Positions 41,966 through 50,846 are shown, counted from the stretch's first letter. The stretch is 64,000 bases of DNA from Fusobacterium ulcerans (GCF_003019675.1 NZ_CP028105.1:1690282-1754281); one strand, 5' to 3'. Made by a program: numbers and translations. The notes: generated from the sequence alone by a model not told the origin.

Positions 41966-42193
41966 ATATTTTATTTTTTATGCAGAATAATTTTATAAAA
42001 GTAAAGAACTTTTTTATATCTTTGGATAATCTTGGAGTGAAAAAATAATTGACTCAGTACAATAAAAATGTTAAAAGTAGATAGTTTTATTCTGTGAAGT
42101 AAGGAAGATATTATTGGGATCAATTAAATATTTTATATTAAATAAATATAAAGGTTTAGTGATTTTATACAGCAATTTTTGGAGGGGGAAACT
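41966..42193. other. Non-coding gap before the GNAT gene
   Basis: AT-rich divergent region. No RNA gene or repeat is evident; a -35-like TTGACT lies at about 42049-42054. GGAGGGGG (42181-42188) is the ribosome site of the next gene. Confidence 0.35.
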
Positions 42194-42688
42194 ATGAATT
42201 TCATAATCAGAGAGTATAAAAATGAAGATCTGGATTTTATTGTTGAGAAGCATTGGGATATATATTCAACAGAGTATGGATATGTAAAAAGAAGTTTTTA
42301 CGATTATGTAAAAAAAACTTTGGAGGATTTCCTTGCTGTAACAAAGTTTGAAAGAGAAAAAATCTGGATTGCTGAAGCAGAAGGAAAGCCAATTGGAGCA
42401 ATAGCTTTGATTATACCTGATTCTGACAAGCCATGGGAAGGGCAGCTTCGTTGGTTTATTGTTGAAAAAGAATATAGAAAATATGGAATAGGCAGAGCAT
42501 TGATGGATAAACTACTGGAGTTTGCTGAAAAATGTGAGTATAAACATATTTTCCTCTGGACAGCAAGTAACTTAGGCAGAGCATTATCATTCTATAATCA
42601 TCAAGGATTTTATGAAACAGATAGATTTTTGGAAACTGAATGGTGTGATGAACCAATTTATGAAATTAAATTAGAGAAAGATATTTAA
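42194..42688 (+). CDS. GNAT-family N-acetyltransferase
   Basis: A 164-residue GCN5-related acetyltransferase. The acetyl-CoA loop is VEKEYRKYGIGRALMDKLLEFA near 92-113 (R/Q-x-x-G-x-G/A), preceded by the GQLRWFIV strand, and followed by the LGRALSFYNHQGFYETD motif typical of helix 4 and strand 7. It resembles the acetyltransferase half of MarR-GNAT proteins (IREYKNEDLDFIVEKHWDIYSTEYGY). The acceptor is unknown. The frame opens with TTG at 42179, but GGAGGGGG fixes the ATG at 42194. Confidence 0.85.
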   Translation: MNFIIREYKNEDLDFIVEKHWDIYSTEYGYVKRSFYDYVKKTLEDFLAVTKFEREKIWIAEAEGKPIGAIALIIPDSDKPWEGQLRWFIVEKEYRKYGIGRALMDKLLEFAEKCEYKHIFLWTASNLGRALSFYNHQGFYETDRFLETEWCDEPIYEIKLEKDI

Positions 42689-42734
42689 AAATTATAAATA
42701 ATAATTAATATGTAGAAAAATAAAAATCTAAATT

Positions 42735-42840
42735 AAATTAGAAAAATTTGTGTAATTAACGAAGCAAGTAAAATATAAAAAATAATATTGTTTGAACGAA
42801 GTGAGTTAAAATCCAGTAAATGATTAAAAAGTATTATTTT
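42735..42840 (+). repeat. Dispersed repeat, copy B
   Basis: Starts AAATTAGAAAAATTTGTGTA, then ATTAACGAAGCAAGTAAAA, a middle GTTTGAACGAAGTGAGTT, and ends AAAAAGTATTATTTT. The ends AAAATAATA and TATTATTTT (about 42778-42786 and 42832-42840) can pair, so the RNA could fold. Related copies are at 8191-8270 and 54255-54345 (minus). Confidence 0.6.
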
Positions 42841-42974
42841 AAATAAAGTTATGAGGGATATTTCCATAAGAGGATATATCTCTTTTATTTTTTTGTAAAT
42901 TATGTTATTCTATTAAATAAGGCTAAAGTTTTTGACAGGCTTTTTCGTAAAAAAAATTAGGAGATCTTGCTGAA

Positions 42975-43265
42975 ATGTATAATGAAATCGACCTTCATCA
43001 AATGAACTTTGATGATGCTTTGAGGGTTTTTATAACTAAATATAATGCTTTATACAAAAAAGGCGAAAGAAAAGAGATAAAAGTGATACATGGATACGGC
43101 TCGAAATTTTTAGATGGAGAAGCTGTAATAAGAACGAAAATAAGGCAGTTCTTCTCTAAAAATAAAGACTGTGTAAGAATGAGAATAGATTTGAATCCTG
43201 GAGTGACATATGTCATGCCGTTGAAAAATCTTCCACAGCCTAAAAAGAAAAAAAATGGATTTTAG
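42975..43265 (+). CDS. Smr-domain protein
   Basis: A 96-residue protein that is essentially a lone Smr (small MutS-related) domain. It begins EIDLHQMNFDDAL near residue 4 with the DLH motif and has the HGYGSKFLDGEAVI motif near residue 39, the nuclease- or RNA-binding loop of the family (HGxGxG in others). It ends in a Lys-rich tail. Smr domains nick DNA or bind and cleave RNA; stand-alone forms have been linked to ribosome rescue in bacteria. It precedes the DAHP synthase gene by 38 bases. AGGAG precedes the ATG. Confidence 0.85.
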   Translation: MYNEIDLHQMNFDDALRVFITKYNALYKKGERKEIKVIHGYGSKFLDGEAVIRTKIRQFFSKNKDCVRMRIDLNPGVTYVMPLKNLPQPKKKKNGF

Positions 43266-43303
43266 CTGATAGAGAATCTAAACTATTTAATCGGAAGGTA
43301 ATT

Positions 43304-44317
43304 ATGTATATAAAAACTAAAAAAAATATTGGTGAACAGGAAAAAGAAAAAATAATAGAATTTTTAAAAAGCAATGGATTAGGAATTATAATAACAGAAG
43401 ATGAGGATATCCTGAAAATAGGAGTAATGGGAAATAAAAAAAATGTAGATCTAGATGTACTTCTGTCTTTTGATGGTGTTGATGAAATGGTTCCCATTGG
43501 AAAAAGCTATAAATTTGTCAGCAGGGAATTTCAAAAAGAAGATACTGTGATAGACATCAAAGGAAGAAAAATAGGTGGAGGAAACTTCATGCTTATGGCT
43601 GGTCCTTGTGCTGTTGAGAGCAGAAAATCAATATTTGAAATAGCTGAAAGAGTAAAAAAATCTGGAGCTCAGGCATTGAGAGGAGGAGCTTTTAAACCAA
43701 GAACATCTCCTTATGATTTTCAAGGTTTGGGAGAAGAGGGACTAAAATACATGAAAGAGGCAGCAGACAAGTACGACCTTTTAGTAGTAACAGAAGTAAT
43801 GGATACTCAGGATATATCTCTTGTATCCAAATATGCTGATATACTTCAGGTAGGGGCAAGAAATATGCAGAACTTCAGCCTTCTTAAAATGCTGGGGAAA
43901 TGTGATAAGCCTATACTTTTAAAGAGAGGGCTAAGTGCTACAATGAGAGATCTTCTTATGGCAGCAGAATATATAGTTGCATATGGAAATACAAAAATAA
44001 TACTGTGTGAAAGAGGAATCAGAACCTTTGAAACAATAACTAGAAATACTGTGGATATAAATGCCATTCCTTTAATAAAAGAGAAATCACATCTTCCAAT
44101 AATAATAGATGCAAGTCATGGAACAGGAAGAAGAAATCTTGTAGAGCCTGTAACATTGGCAGGAGTAATAGCTGGGGCAGATGGGGCAATGGTAGAAGTA
44201 CATGAAAATCCAGAATGTGCAATTTCTGATGGAGTTCAATCATTAGATTTCCCTGGATTTGAAAAACTGACAGAAAATTTGAAAAAAGTTTTGGAAGTAA
44301 AGAAAAATCTCGTATAG
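43304..44317 (+). CDS. 3-deoxy-7-phosphoheptulonate synthase (DAHP synthase, type I-beta)
   Basis: A 337-residue enzyme joining phosphoenolpyruvate and erythrose 4-phosphate, the first step of aromatic amino acid synthesis. Residues 1-75 form the ferredoxin-like regulatory domain found in the Thermotoga maritima type, fused to the (beta/alpha)8 barrel. Key pieces are MAGPCAVESRKSIFEIAE near 93, RGGAFKPRTSPYDFQGLG near 126, QVGARNMQN near 184, LLKRG, and DASHGTGRRNLV near 267. The cysteine and histidine that bind the metal are in place. It lies in a run with Smr, PgeF and MATE genes, with 13 bases to pgeF. Confidence 0.93.
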   Translation: MYIKTKKNIGEQEKEKIIEFLKSNGLGIIITEDEDILKIGVMGNKKNVDLDVLLSFDGVDEMVPIGKSYKFVSREFQKEDTVIDIKGRKIGGGNFMLMAGPCAVESRKSIFEIAERVKKSGAQALRGGAFKPRTSPYDFQGLGEEGLKYMKEAADKYDLLVVTEVMDTQDISLVSKYADILQVGARNMQNFSLLKMLGKCDKPILLKRGLSATMRDLLMAAEYIVAYGNTKIILCERGIRTFETITRNTVDINAIPLIKEKSHLPIIIDASHGTGRRNLVEPVTLAGVIAGADGAMVEVHENPECAISDGVQSLDFPGFEKLTENLKKVLEVKKNLV

Positions 44318-44330
44318 AAAGAGGTAAGAT

Positions 44331-45047
44331 ATGTTTGAAGATAAAGGAAATCATTTAATAATAAAAGAATTTGAAGATATGGGAATAGGAACTATATTTA
44401 CAGATATAACTTATGGAAATGCAAAACAGAAAACACGTGAAGAACTTGTAAAAGATTTTGCCCTTGGAGAGAGAAAACTTGTATCTGGATATCAGACTCA
44501 CAGTAAAAATATACAGATAATAAAGGAGATAGAGAAAGAATATTTTGAAAATACAGATGGATTTATAACAGACAGGAAAGATGTTGTTATATTTACCAAA
44601 TATGCAGACTGTCTTCCTGTATATATCTATGATCCTATAAAGGAAGTCATAGGACTGGTACATTCTGGATGGAGAGGAACTCTTCAGGAAATAGCTCTGG
44701 AAGCTGTAAAATTAATGGAAGAAAATTATGGAACAGATATAAAAAATGTTTATTTTGCTTTTGGTATAGGTATTGGTCAGGAAAATTATGAAGTAGGACA
44801 GGAATTTAAAGATCTATTTTCAGAAAAGTTTCCATCTGATATAGTAGCAGAAAGTTTTGTAGAAAAAAATGGAAAACTGTATTTTGATAATCAGAAATTT
44901 AATCATTTAAATTTAATAGCAAATGGAGCGGACAAATCTAAAATAATAACAAATGGATATTGTACATTCAGGGATAAGAGATTCCAATCTTTCAGAAGAG
45001 ATAAAGAAAATTCGGGAAGAGCAGGAGGCTTTATTTATTTTAAATGA
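44331..45047 (+). CDS. pgeF: Peptidoglycan editing factor PgeF / YfiH-type laccase-domain protein
   Basis: A 238-residue member of the YfiH/DUF152 family. In E. coli this protein removes wrongly incorporated residues from peptidoglycan precursors; relatives have copper or purine-nucleoside activities. Metal-site motifs are seen: QTHSKNI near 56, KYADCLPVYIYD near 86-97 and GLVHSGWRGTL near 105-115, with the C-terminal NGYCTFRDKRFQSFRRD motif near 207. Length is usual. It follows the DAHP synthase gene by 13 bases. AGAGGTAAG precedes the ATG. Confidence 0.9.
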   Translation: MFEDKGNHLIIKEFEDMGIGTIFTDITYGNAKQKTREELVKDFALGERKLVSGYQTHSKNIQIIKEIEKEYFENTDGFITDRKDVVIFTKYADCLPVYIYDPIKEVIGLVHSGWRGTLQEIALEAVKLMEENYGTDIKNVYFAFGIGIGQENYEVGQEFKDLFSEKFPSDIVAESFVEKNGKLYFDNQKFNHLNLIANGADKSKIITNGYCTFRDKRFQSFRRDKENSGRAGGFIYFK

Positions 45048-45077
45048 TTATGAAACATTTATTGGGGGAGAGTAATC

Positions 45078-46412
45078 TTGGATAAAACTTTTTATAGAAA
45101 TCTTTTGGCAATAACTATGCCCATTGCATTTCAAAATATAATTTCATACAGTGTAAATATGATGGATACACTTATGCTGGGAAGCTTAGGAGAAACTGTG
45201 TTGTCAGCTTCAAGTCTGGCTGGACAGGTATTTTTTCTGTTCTCTATACTTGTATCTGGATTGGGATGTGGAGCAGGAGTTTTATGCAGTCAATATTTTG
45301 GAAAAAGAGATTTAAAAAATCTGAGAAAAATAGCAGCAATGGTATTAAAACTGGCAATAGGATTGAGTGTCATATTTACTTTGATACTTTTAATATGTCC
45401 AGCTGCGGTTATGAAAATATTTACTCCTGAAGCAGCAGTAATAGAACAGGGAGCAAAATATTTAAGGGTAATTGCTGTGTCATATATATGTTTTGGAATA
45501 ACTACAACATTTTTAATAGTATTGAGAAGCCTGCAAGATGTAAAGCTTTCTCTTTGGATATATACAGTATCATTTTTTACAAATGTATTTTTTAACTATG
45601 TATTCATCTTTGGACATTTTGGATTTCCAAGAATGGGAATAGTTGGAGCTGCATTAGGAACAGTAATGGCAAGAGGTGTAGAAGTAGCTCTTGTGATAAT
45701 ATATTTGAGAAAATATGAGAAAGTTTTAAAATTCAAGCCTATAATGTTAAAGCTTTATGATCGTATATTGTTTAAAGATATGATAAAATATGGGCTTCCT
45801 GTAATAGTTGGAGAATTGTTCTGGGGAATAGGACTTTCAGCTCACTCGGCAATCTTAGGGCATATGGGAGAAGCTGTAGTAGCAGCTAACAGTATATGTA
45901 ATGTACTGCATCAATTTGCTCTTTCCTTTGTACAGGGAGTAGGAAGTGCTTCAGCTGTAATTATGGGGAGATATATTGGAGCTGGAGAATTTGATATGGC
46001 TAAGAAAGCTTCAAAAGCTCTTGTAAAATTCTTTGCTGTATGCGGAGTAATAACTGCTGCATTTTTATTGAGTGTAAGCGGACCATTTTTCTCATTCTAC
46101 AGCTTACAGCCAGCTACATTGAAACTAGCTAAACATTTTATGCTTGCGTATGCTTTTATTACTATGTTCAGAGCAGTATCAGCCCCTATTATAGGAGGAA
46201 TATTGTGGGGAAGTGGAGATACAAGATTTGCAGCAACTATAGATATATCATTCCTATGGTGTCTGCTTCCAATAGGATTTATGGCAGCTTTTAAATGGCA
46301 CTGGAATCCAGCTCTAGTTCTTGTTATATTGAGGCTTGAGACGCCATTGAAAATGGTAGCCTGTTTGATAAGACTTCGTGGAGATAAATGGATAAAATCA
46401 ACAGTGAGATAG
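45078..46412 (+). CDS. MATE-family efflux transporter, TTG start
   Basis: A 444-residue inner-membrane transporter of the multidrug and toxin extrusion family, driven by Na+ or H+. It has twelve predicted spans in two homologous halves; MPIAFQNIISYSVNMMDTLMLGSLGE at the N-terminus and YGLPVIVGELFWGIGLSAHSAILGHMG in the middle are the repeated helices. The start is TTG at 45078, chosen because GGGGGAG lies 7 bases upstream and no ATG is near. It follows pgeF by 30 bases and precedes an exported protein gene by 18. The exported compound is unknown. Confidence 0.9.
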   Translation: MDKTFYRNLLAITMPIAFQNIISYSVNMMDTLMLGSLGETVLSASSLAGQVFFLFSILVSGLGCGAGVLCSQYFGKRDLKNLRKIAAMVLKLAIGLSVIFTLILLICPAAVMKIFTPEAAVIEQGAKYLRVIAVSYICFGITTTFLIVLRSLQDVKLSLWIYTVSFFTNVFFNYVFIFGHFGFPRMGIVGAALGTVMARGVEVALVIIYLRKYEKVLKFKPIMLKLYDRILFKDMIKYGLPVIVGELFWGIGLSAHSAILGHMGEAVVAANSICNVLHQFALSFVQGVGSASAVIMGRYIGAGEFDMAKKASKALVKFFAVCGVITAAFLLSVSGPFFSFYSLQPATLKLAKHFMLAYAFITMFRAVSAPIIGGILWGSGDTRFAATIDISFLWCLLPIGFMAAFKWHWNPALVLVILRLETPLKMVACLIRLRGDKWIKSTVR

Positions 46413-46430
46413 AATATTCAGGAGGAAAAA

Positions 46431-47438
46431 ATGAAAAAGAGTCTATTGATAATTTTAGCTGTACTTTCAATAAATCTTTATGGAGAAACTGTATATAGAG
46501 CAGCTGTAAAAGATTTAAAAATGGAAGAACTAGCAGGAACTTATTCAACAGAGAAAATAAGTAATTCTCTTAAAGGGTATAGAAATAAAAAAGAGGACTT
46601 GAATGAGCAGGCTGCAAAAGCAGTTCTTGTAGATTTAGGAGCATTATCTGTAGAAGATCTGAATTTTGGAAAGAATATAGATGAAAAACTAGGAAACTTT
46701 GTAACAGATTATATAAATACGCAAGAAAATTATATAGGAAATGTTTCTGATAAAAACCTTATAGAAAGATTAAATAATAAATGGAATAAAGGAAAAGTAA
46801 TAGAAGATAGTTCTTTAAATTCTGCTTTGAATAAAGCTCTGCAAAAGGGGCTTACAACTGGATATAATATAAAAGACAGAAAAGAATATGCAAATTTTGA
46901 TAAAAATCTTACAGTAAGCTATGGGCACAGTGATATGATACATGCCTCACAAATTATTGGACTTTTAAAAAGTGAAGGGATAGATGCTAAAGTACAGTTA
47001 GAACTTAAAACATCAGCTTTCATATATTTGCCAGAATGGGGAAAACCAGGTTACACACATACAAAAATGTCAGATGGAACTATAATAGCTCATCCATTGG
47101 AGTATGATCTTAAACTACAATTTGAAAATAAAAAAGACAAAGAAAAGTTTTTTGAGCTTATAGATAAATATGCTAAAAAAGATAGTGAAGATGAGAAAGG
47201 ATTATTATATGAGTCATGGTGGCAGCCTTTTATACAGACAGAAAAAACAGAGGGGTATGAAATGCTTATAGACAACATAGCTTCTGACAGTAAATATGAT
47301 GCTCATATTCTTACACTTCCTGAAAAATCAAAAGCTTTAGTTGAGGAATTGAAAAAAAATAAAAATATTAAAGTAACAACAAAGGAAGTATGGGTTAATC
47401 CAGCATTTTACAGATTCATGCTTGGAGAATATAAATAA
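46431..47438 (+). CDS. Exported protein of unknown function
   Basis: A 335-residue protein with a signal peptide (MKKSLLIILAVLSINLYG), so periplasmic or outer-membrane associated. I do not recognise the family. A predicted mostly helical N-terminal half (up to about 150) precedes a mixed region with Trp/Tyr-rich pieces (IYLPEWGKPGYTHT near 203, YESWWQPFIQTEKTEGYE near 263). No Cys at the cleavage site, no repeats. AGGAGG precedes the ATG, 18 bases after the MATE gene, so it may be co-transcribed with it. It ends at a terminator. Confidence 0.7.
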   Translation: MKKSLLIILAVLSINLYGETVYRAAVKDLKMEELAGTYSTEKISNSLKGYRNKKEDLNEQAAKAVLVDLGALSVEDLNFGKNIDEKLGNFVTDYINTQENYIGNVSDKNLIERLNNKWNKGKVIEDSSLNSALNKALQKGLTTGYNIKDRKEYANFDKNLTVSYGHSDMIHASQIIGLLKSEGIDAKVQLELKTSAFIYLPEWGKPGYTHTKMSDGTIIAHPLEYDLKLQFENKKDKEKFFELIDKYAKKDSEDEKGLLYESWWQPFIQTEKTEGYEMLIDNIASDSKYDAHILTLPEKSKALVEELKKNKNIKVTTKEVWVNPAFYRFMLGEYK

Positions 47439-47440
47439 AA

Positions 47441-47463
47441 AAAGAGGGTTCCCTCTTTTTTTA
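47441..47463. terminator. Bidirectional terminator
   Basis: AAAAAGAGGG-TT-CCCTCTTTTT forms a compact hairpin with A/T tails between the converging unknown-protein and repressor genes. Confidence 0.85.
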
Positions 47464-47464
47464 T

Positions 47465-48154
47465 TTATTGAATATCATTTACAACTTTTAATACTTTCCC
47501 TATAACGCTAAACTCTTCACCAGGTCCAATATAAATAGGTTGATAATTAGGATTATCACTAATAAGTGCAATATAATTTGCAGTTATTTTTAATCTTTTT
47601 ACATATGATTCTCCATTTACTATAAAAGCTCCTATTTCACCATTTCTAACTTCTACTCCTTTTCTGCAAAGTATTATAGAAGAATTTTTAATAGTAGGCT
47701 CCATAGAATCTCCTTTCACATTAACAGCAAAAAGAGTATCAATATTTCTTATTCCTGGGATAGAGATAAAGTCCACAGGCCCTTCTTCAGTAAATACTCC
47801 TATTCCAGCACTTATTCTTGAATAAAGAGGAATATAGTTGTCGAAATTTTTTAATTCATAAATATCAGCCTTTGGTGGAGCGTCTTTTTGTTTTTCTAGT
47901 CTTTTAAGCTCTTCTAATATAAGGGGAGGAGTTTTCTCAATAGCTGCCAGATATTTAAAATCAGCAGCTTCCTTATCACTAAGCTGTAGTATTGCAATCA
48001 TCTTATCAAGTATCTCTTCACTAGGTGGATTTCTTACCTCTCCTCTTTCAATTGTATTATAATACGATTGAGTAATTCCTATTGTTTTGGCTAACTTATT
48101 TTGGCTGTAACCAAGTTCCTCTCTTTTGAATCTCAAAAAGGTTTTAAAGTCCAT
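47465..48154 (-). CDS. XRE-S24 (LexA/CI-like) repressor
   Basis: A 229-residue repressor with an N-terminal HTH_XRE domain (LGYSQNKLAKTIGITQSYYNTIERGEV near 14-40) and a C-terminal S24 peptidase-like domain. The Ser-Lys dyad is Ser150 (VKGDSMEPT) and Lys186 (SYVKRLKI). The likely self-cleavage bond is Ala116-Gly117 in RISAGIG. Such proteins are inactivated after DNA damage through RecA. GGGAGGT sets the ATG at 48154, not 48169. It diverges from the small gene at 48333 and no phage genes are nearby, so it may be a chromosomal stress regulator. Confidence 0.9.
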   Translation of the reverse strand: MDFKTFLRFKREELGYSQNKLAKTIGITQSYYNTIERGEVRNPPSEEILDKMIAILQLSDKEAADFKYLAAIEKTPPLILEELKRLEKQKDAPPKADIYELKNFDNYIPLYSRISAGIGVFTEEGPVDFISIPGIRNIDTLFAVNVKGDSMEPTIKNSSIILCRKGVEVRNGEIGAFIVNGESYVKRLKITANYIALISDNPNYQPIYIGPGEEFSVIGKVLKVVNDIQ

Positions 48155-48250
48155 TGTAATACCTCCCATATCTATATATAATTAATTATAGTATAAAAAT
48201 AAAAATTTTACAACAAAAATAAAAAAAAATACAATAAAAATAAAAAAGTA

Positions 48251-48279
48251 TTGACAAAAGCGTCATCATATAATAATAT
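48251..48279 (+). promoter_or_regulatory. Promoter of the small gene divergent from the S24 repressor
   Basis: TTGACA (48251-48256), 17-bp spacer, TAATAT (48274-48279), about 55 bp upstream of the 72-residue frame. It is the likely target of the divergent repressor. Confidence 0.6.
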
Positions 48280-48332
48280 ATAATTAAATATAGATATCAG
48301 TGTTTTTAGATATGGTGAAGGGGGTAAAGGAT

Positions 48333-48551
48333 ATGAAAATATTAATAAAGAATAAAAAATGGGAGACTTCATTTAAGACTGTAAAGCTAATATGTAATGT
48401 ATCTTCTGAAAATAAAATATTTAATATAAGCTTTAATTACAATGGGAAAAATATTAATATAAAGACTTACAACCTTGACTATACATTTAAATATCTTGAA
48501 AAACTTTTTGACAGCGCAAATATGCAGGAAGCAGCCAGACTTGCAAGCTGA
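48333..48551 (+). CDS. Small hypothetical protein next to an S24 repressor
   Basis: A 72-residue basic, mostly beta-strand protein (MKILIKNKKWETSFKTVKLI...), not recognised. Its promoter faces the S24 repressor gene, and repression with release on damage is inferred. The frame opens at 48300, but AAAGG near the ATG at 48333 and the MKILIK start favour the shorter form. It has one Cys and no membrane span. It could be an SOS-type effector; a weak terminator may follow near 48590-48635. Confidence 0.6.
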   Translation: MKILIKNKKWETSFKTVKLICNVSSENKIFNISFNYNGKNINIKTYNLDYTFKYLEKLFDSANMQEAARLAS

Positions 48552-48732
48552 ATAGATATAAATAAAAAAAGATAATAAAATAAGAGGAAATTTTTATGAT
48601 CTGTAGGATTTTAAAGATTTCTTTTTTTATTTTCAAAAAAAAATAACACTATATATAAAAGTTATGTTATAATATAAAAGTTGAAAAACAGTGTCAAAAG
48701 TATGAATAAAAACCAAAAAATATTTTCAGCTA

Positions 48733-48761
48733 TTGACAATTAAATAAAAAGAAGTTATATA
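48733..48761 (+). promoter_or_regulatory. Promoter of the DhaM-like gene
   Basis: TTGACA (48733-48738), 17-bp spacer, TATATA (48756-48761), about 36 bp before the start. Confidence 0.65.
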
Positions 48762-48797
48762 GGTTAGTATAAAAATATAAGTTTCTATGGGGGAAAT

Positions 48798-49187
48798 ATG
48801 GTAGGAATAGTAGTAGTTGCACATAATCCTAAACTTTCACAAGAGATAATCAATTTTTGTATGGAGCTTAAAAATAGTGATTTTATGCTGGAGAATGGTG
48901 GCGGACTAGAAAATGATAATGGGTATGGGACCTGTCCTGAAGTTATAACCAAAGCAATAAGAAGAGCTAATCAAGGTGATGGAGTAGTAATACTTTGCGA
49001 TCTTGGAAGTTCAGTGAGCAATGCAGAAACAGCAAAAGAAAAACTAAAAAATGAAATAAGGGTAGAAATAGTGGATGCACCAATAGTGGAAGGAACAATA
49101 GTAGGAGTTTCTTCTAATCATCCAAAGGTAAATTTAGAGACATTAGTAGAATTTATAAAGGAATCAAAAGAGTTTCCAAAGTTTTAA
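48798..49187 (+). CDS. DhaM-like PTS EIIA (mannose-type) phosphocarrier
   Basis: A 129-residue protein like the EIIA-Man-type domain of DhaM, which carries phosphate from HPr to the ADP bound in DhaL for dihydroxyacetone phosphorylation. His9 in VVVAHNPKLSQEII is the phosphorylation site by position. GDGVVILCDLGSSVSNAETA near 60-79 is the DhaM signature. It is a single-domain form, without the HPr and EI pieces of E. coli DhaM. DhaK and DhaL are not in the window, so the partner lies elsewhere or the gene is a stray. Confidence 0.85.
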   Translation: MVGIVVVAHNPKLSQEIINFCMELKNSDFMLENGGGLENDNGYGTCPEVITKAIRRANQGDGVVILCDLGSSVSNAETAKEKLKNEIRVEIVDAPIVEGTIVGVSSNHPKVNLETLVEFIKESKEFPKF

Positions 49188-49191
49188 GGGA

Positions 49192-49236
49192 AAGATAACT
49201 TAAGAGGGATACCAGCTTTTAGGTTATCTTTTTCTT
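49192..49236 (+). terminator. Terminator of the DhaM-like gene
   Basis: AAAGATAAC pairs with GGTTATCTTT across a loop, followed by TTTCTTTTG. Confidence 0.65.
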
Positions 49237-49259
49237 TTGTAATAGAGAAGGTGAGAAAA

Positions 49260-50606
49260 ATGAGTAATGAATTAGAAAGTAAAAATGTCAGCAGGCTGTT
49301 TTTTAAGTTTGCTGTTCCTAGTATAGTAGGAATGTTGATAGTATCTATACAAATGATGGTAGATGGTATATTTATAGCAAATACTCAGGGAGCTTCAGGA
49401 CTTGCAGCAATTAATCTGTCTATGCCCATAATATTGTTTACCAACAGTATAGCCCTAATGATAGCAGCTGGTGGAGGAGTATACTGTTCAATTGCTTTAG
49501 GAAAAGGAAAATTTAAAAGAGCTAATGAGATAATGTCCTTTACTCTTCAAATATTTGTAGTGTTTTTAGGAAGCATATCTCTTTTAGGATTTCTTTTTAT
49601 AAATGGAATAATAGGAATATTAGGAGCAACGGAAATTCTAGCACCATTAGTAAAAGCTTATCTTTTGACTATGCTGGTATTGAATATACCATATAATATA
49701 CCAATATTTACAGAGGGATTTATAAAAATAGCTGGAAAGCCAAATCTTGTATTTTTAAGCTGTATGATATGTCTTACAGGAAATGTTTTAATGGACTATC
49801 TTTTCATAATAAAGTTGGATATGGGAGTATTTGGGGCAGCTCTTGCTACTTCTATAGCTAATGGAACTGCTGGAGTAGTTCTTATGTGGAATTATTTTAA
49901 AAACAGAAGCAGGCTTAATATAGTAAAACCTAATGGAAGCAGAATACTTTTAGGGAAAATATTATATAATGGAAGTTCTGAAATGCTGACAATGGTATCA
50001 AGTGCTCTTGCTACTTTTATCTTCAACTATATACTTATCAGAAGAATAGGAGAAATAGGAGTATCAGCCCTAACTATAGTTTTCTATGTGAATACAGTGG
50101 TAAATATATGCCTTTTTGGATTATCTCAGGCACTTCAGCCAATAGTTTCCTACAATCTTGGAGCTAGAAGAACGGAACAGATATACAAGGTAATGAAAAC
50201 AGCTTTCTTTACTGGAGGGAGTATAGGATTTTTCTTTTTCTTTGTAATGAAATTCAACAGTGGCCCTATTATAAGAGTATTTTCAAAAGATAATGTTGAT
50301 TTGATGGCTCTGACAGGAAGAGCTTTGAGTTTTGTAGTATTTCAATATCTGTTTTCATTTGTGAATGTTATAACCAGCTCATTTTTAACTGCTGTAGAAA
50401 AACCTATGGAATCAGCAGCTGTGGCAATGTGTCGTTCTCTTATATGTGTAGCAGGGCTCCTTTTCATATTGCCTATATTTTTGGGAGAAAAGGGATTGTG
50501 GCTGGCTCTTCCTCTGGGAGAACTTTTGTGCATGACTGTGAGTGTACCTCTTTTGATAGTATCATATAAGAAAATAAAAATAAGAATAACTAAAAATCTA
50601 GTATAG
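49260..50606 (+). CDS. MATE-family efflux transporter
   Basis: A 448-residue second MATE transporter, closer to the MepA-type Gram-positive branch (RLFFKFAVPSIVGMLIVSIQMMVDGIFIANTQGASGLAAINLSMP). Twelve spans in two halves; the second half begins near GKILYNGSSEMLTMVSSALATFIFNYILI. The frame opens at 49251 with GTG, which is part of the GAAGGTGAG ribosome site, so the ATG at 49260 is taken. It is only 73 bases after the DhaM-like gene but behind a terminator. The cargo is unknown. No clear terminator follows within 250 bases. Confidence 0.9.
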   Translation: MSNELESKNVSRLFFKFAVPSIVGMLIVSIQMMVDGIFIANTQGASGLAAINLSMPIILFTNSIALMIAAGGGVYCSIALGKGKFKRANEIMSFTLQIFVVFLGSISLLGFLFINGIIGILGATEILAPLVKAYLLTMLVLNIPYNIPIFTEGFIKIAGKPNLVFLSCMICLTGNVLMDYLFIIKLDMGVFGAALATSIANGTAGVVLMWNYFKNRSRLNIVKPNGSRILLGKILYNGSSEMLTMVSSALATFIFNYILIRRIGEIGVSALTIVFYVNTVVNICLFGLSQALQPIVSYNLGARRTEQIYKVMKTAFFTGGSIGFFFFFVMKFNSGPIIRVFSKDNVDLMALTGRALSFVVFQYLFSFVNVITSSFLTAVEKPMESAAVAMCRSLICVAGLLFILPIFLGEKGLWLALPLGELLCMTVSVPLLIVSYKKIKIRITKNLV

Positions 50607-50816
50607 ATAATTAGATAGTCATATAAACAAAAATAAAAAAATATGTTAGATTTCTTATAATAAAAAATTGTGAGGAAAAATAGAGATATAGAATTATTTA
50701 ATAAGATTGAGGGAAATAAAAGAGATATAAAAGCGGAAATAACAAATAGATAAAAACTTGTTGAAAATATTAAGGATTATTATATAAACTTATACTTAAA
50801 GAAAATTAAAATGGGG
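50607..50816. other. Non-coding gap before the ileS control region
   Basis: AT-rich, no open frame with ribosome site, no hairpin of note. The ileS leader promoter begins at 50817. Confidence 0.35.
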
Positions 50817-50846
50817 TTTACTTTTGTATAGGATATGTGATATATT
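50817..50846 (+). promoter_or_regulatory. Candidate promoter of the ileS leader
   Basis: TTTACT (50817-50822), 18-bp spacer, TATATT (50841-50846), about 30 bp before the leader peptide ATG. Confidence 0.5.

Noticed and set aside
47465-48551. Prophage region
   Set aside because: Apart from the S24 repressor and one small gene there is no integrase, terminase, structural or lysis gene nearby.
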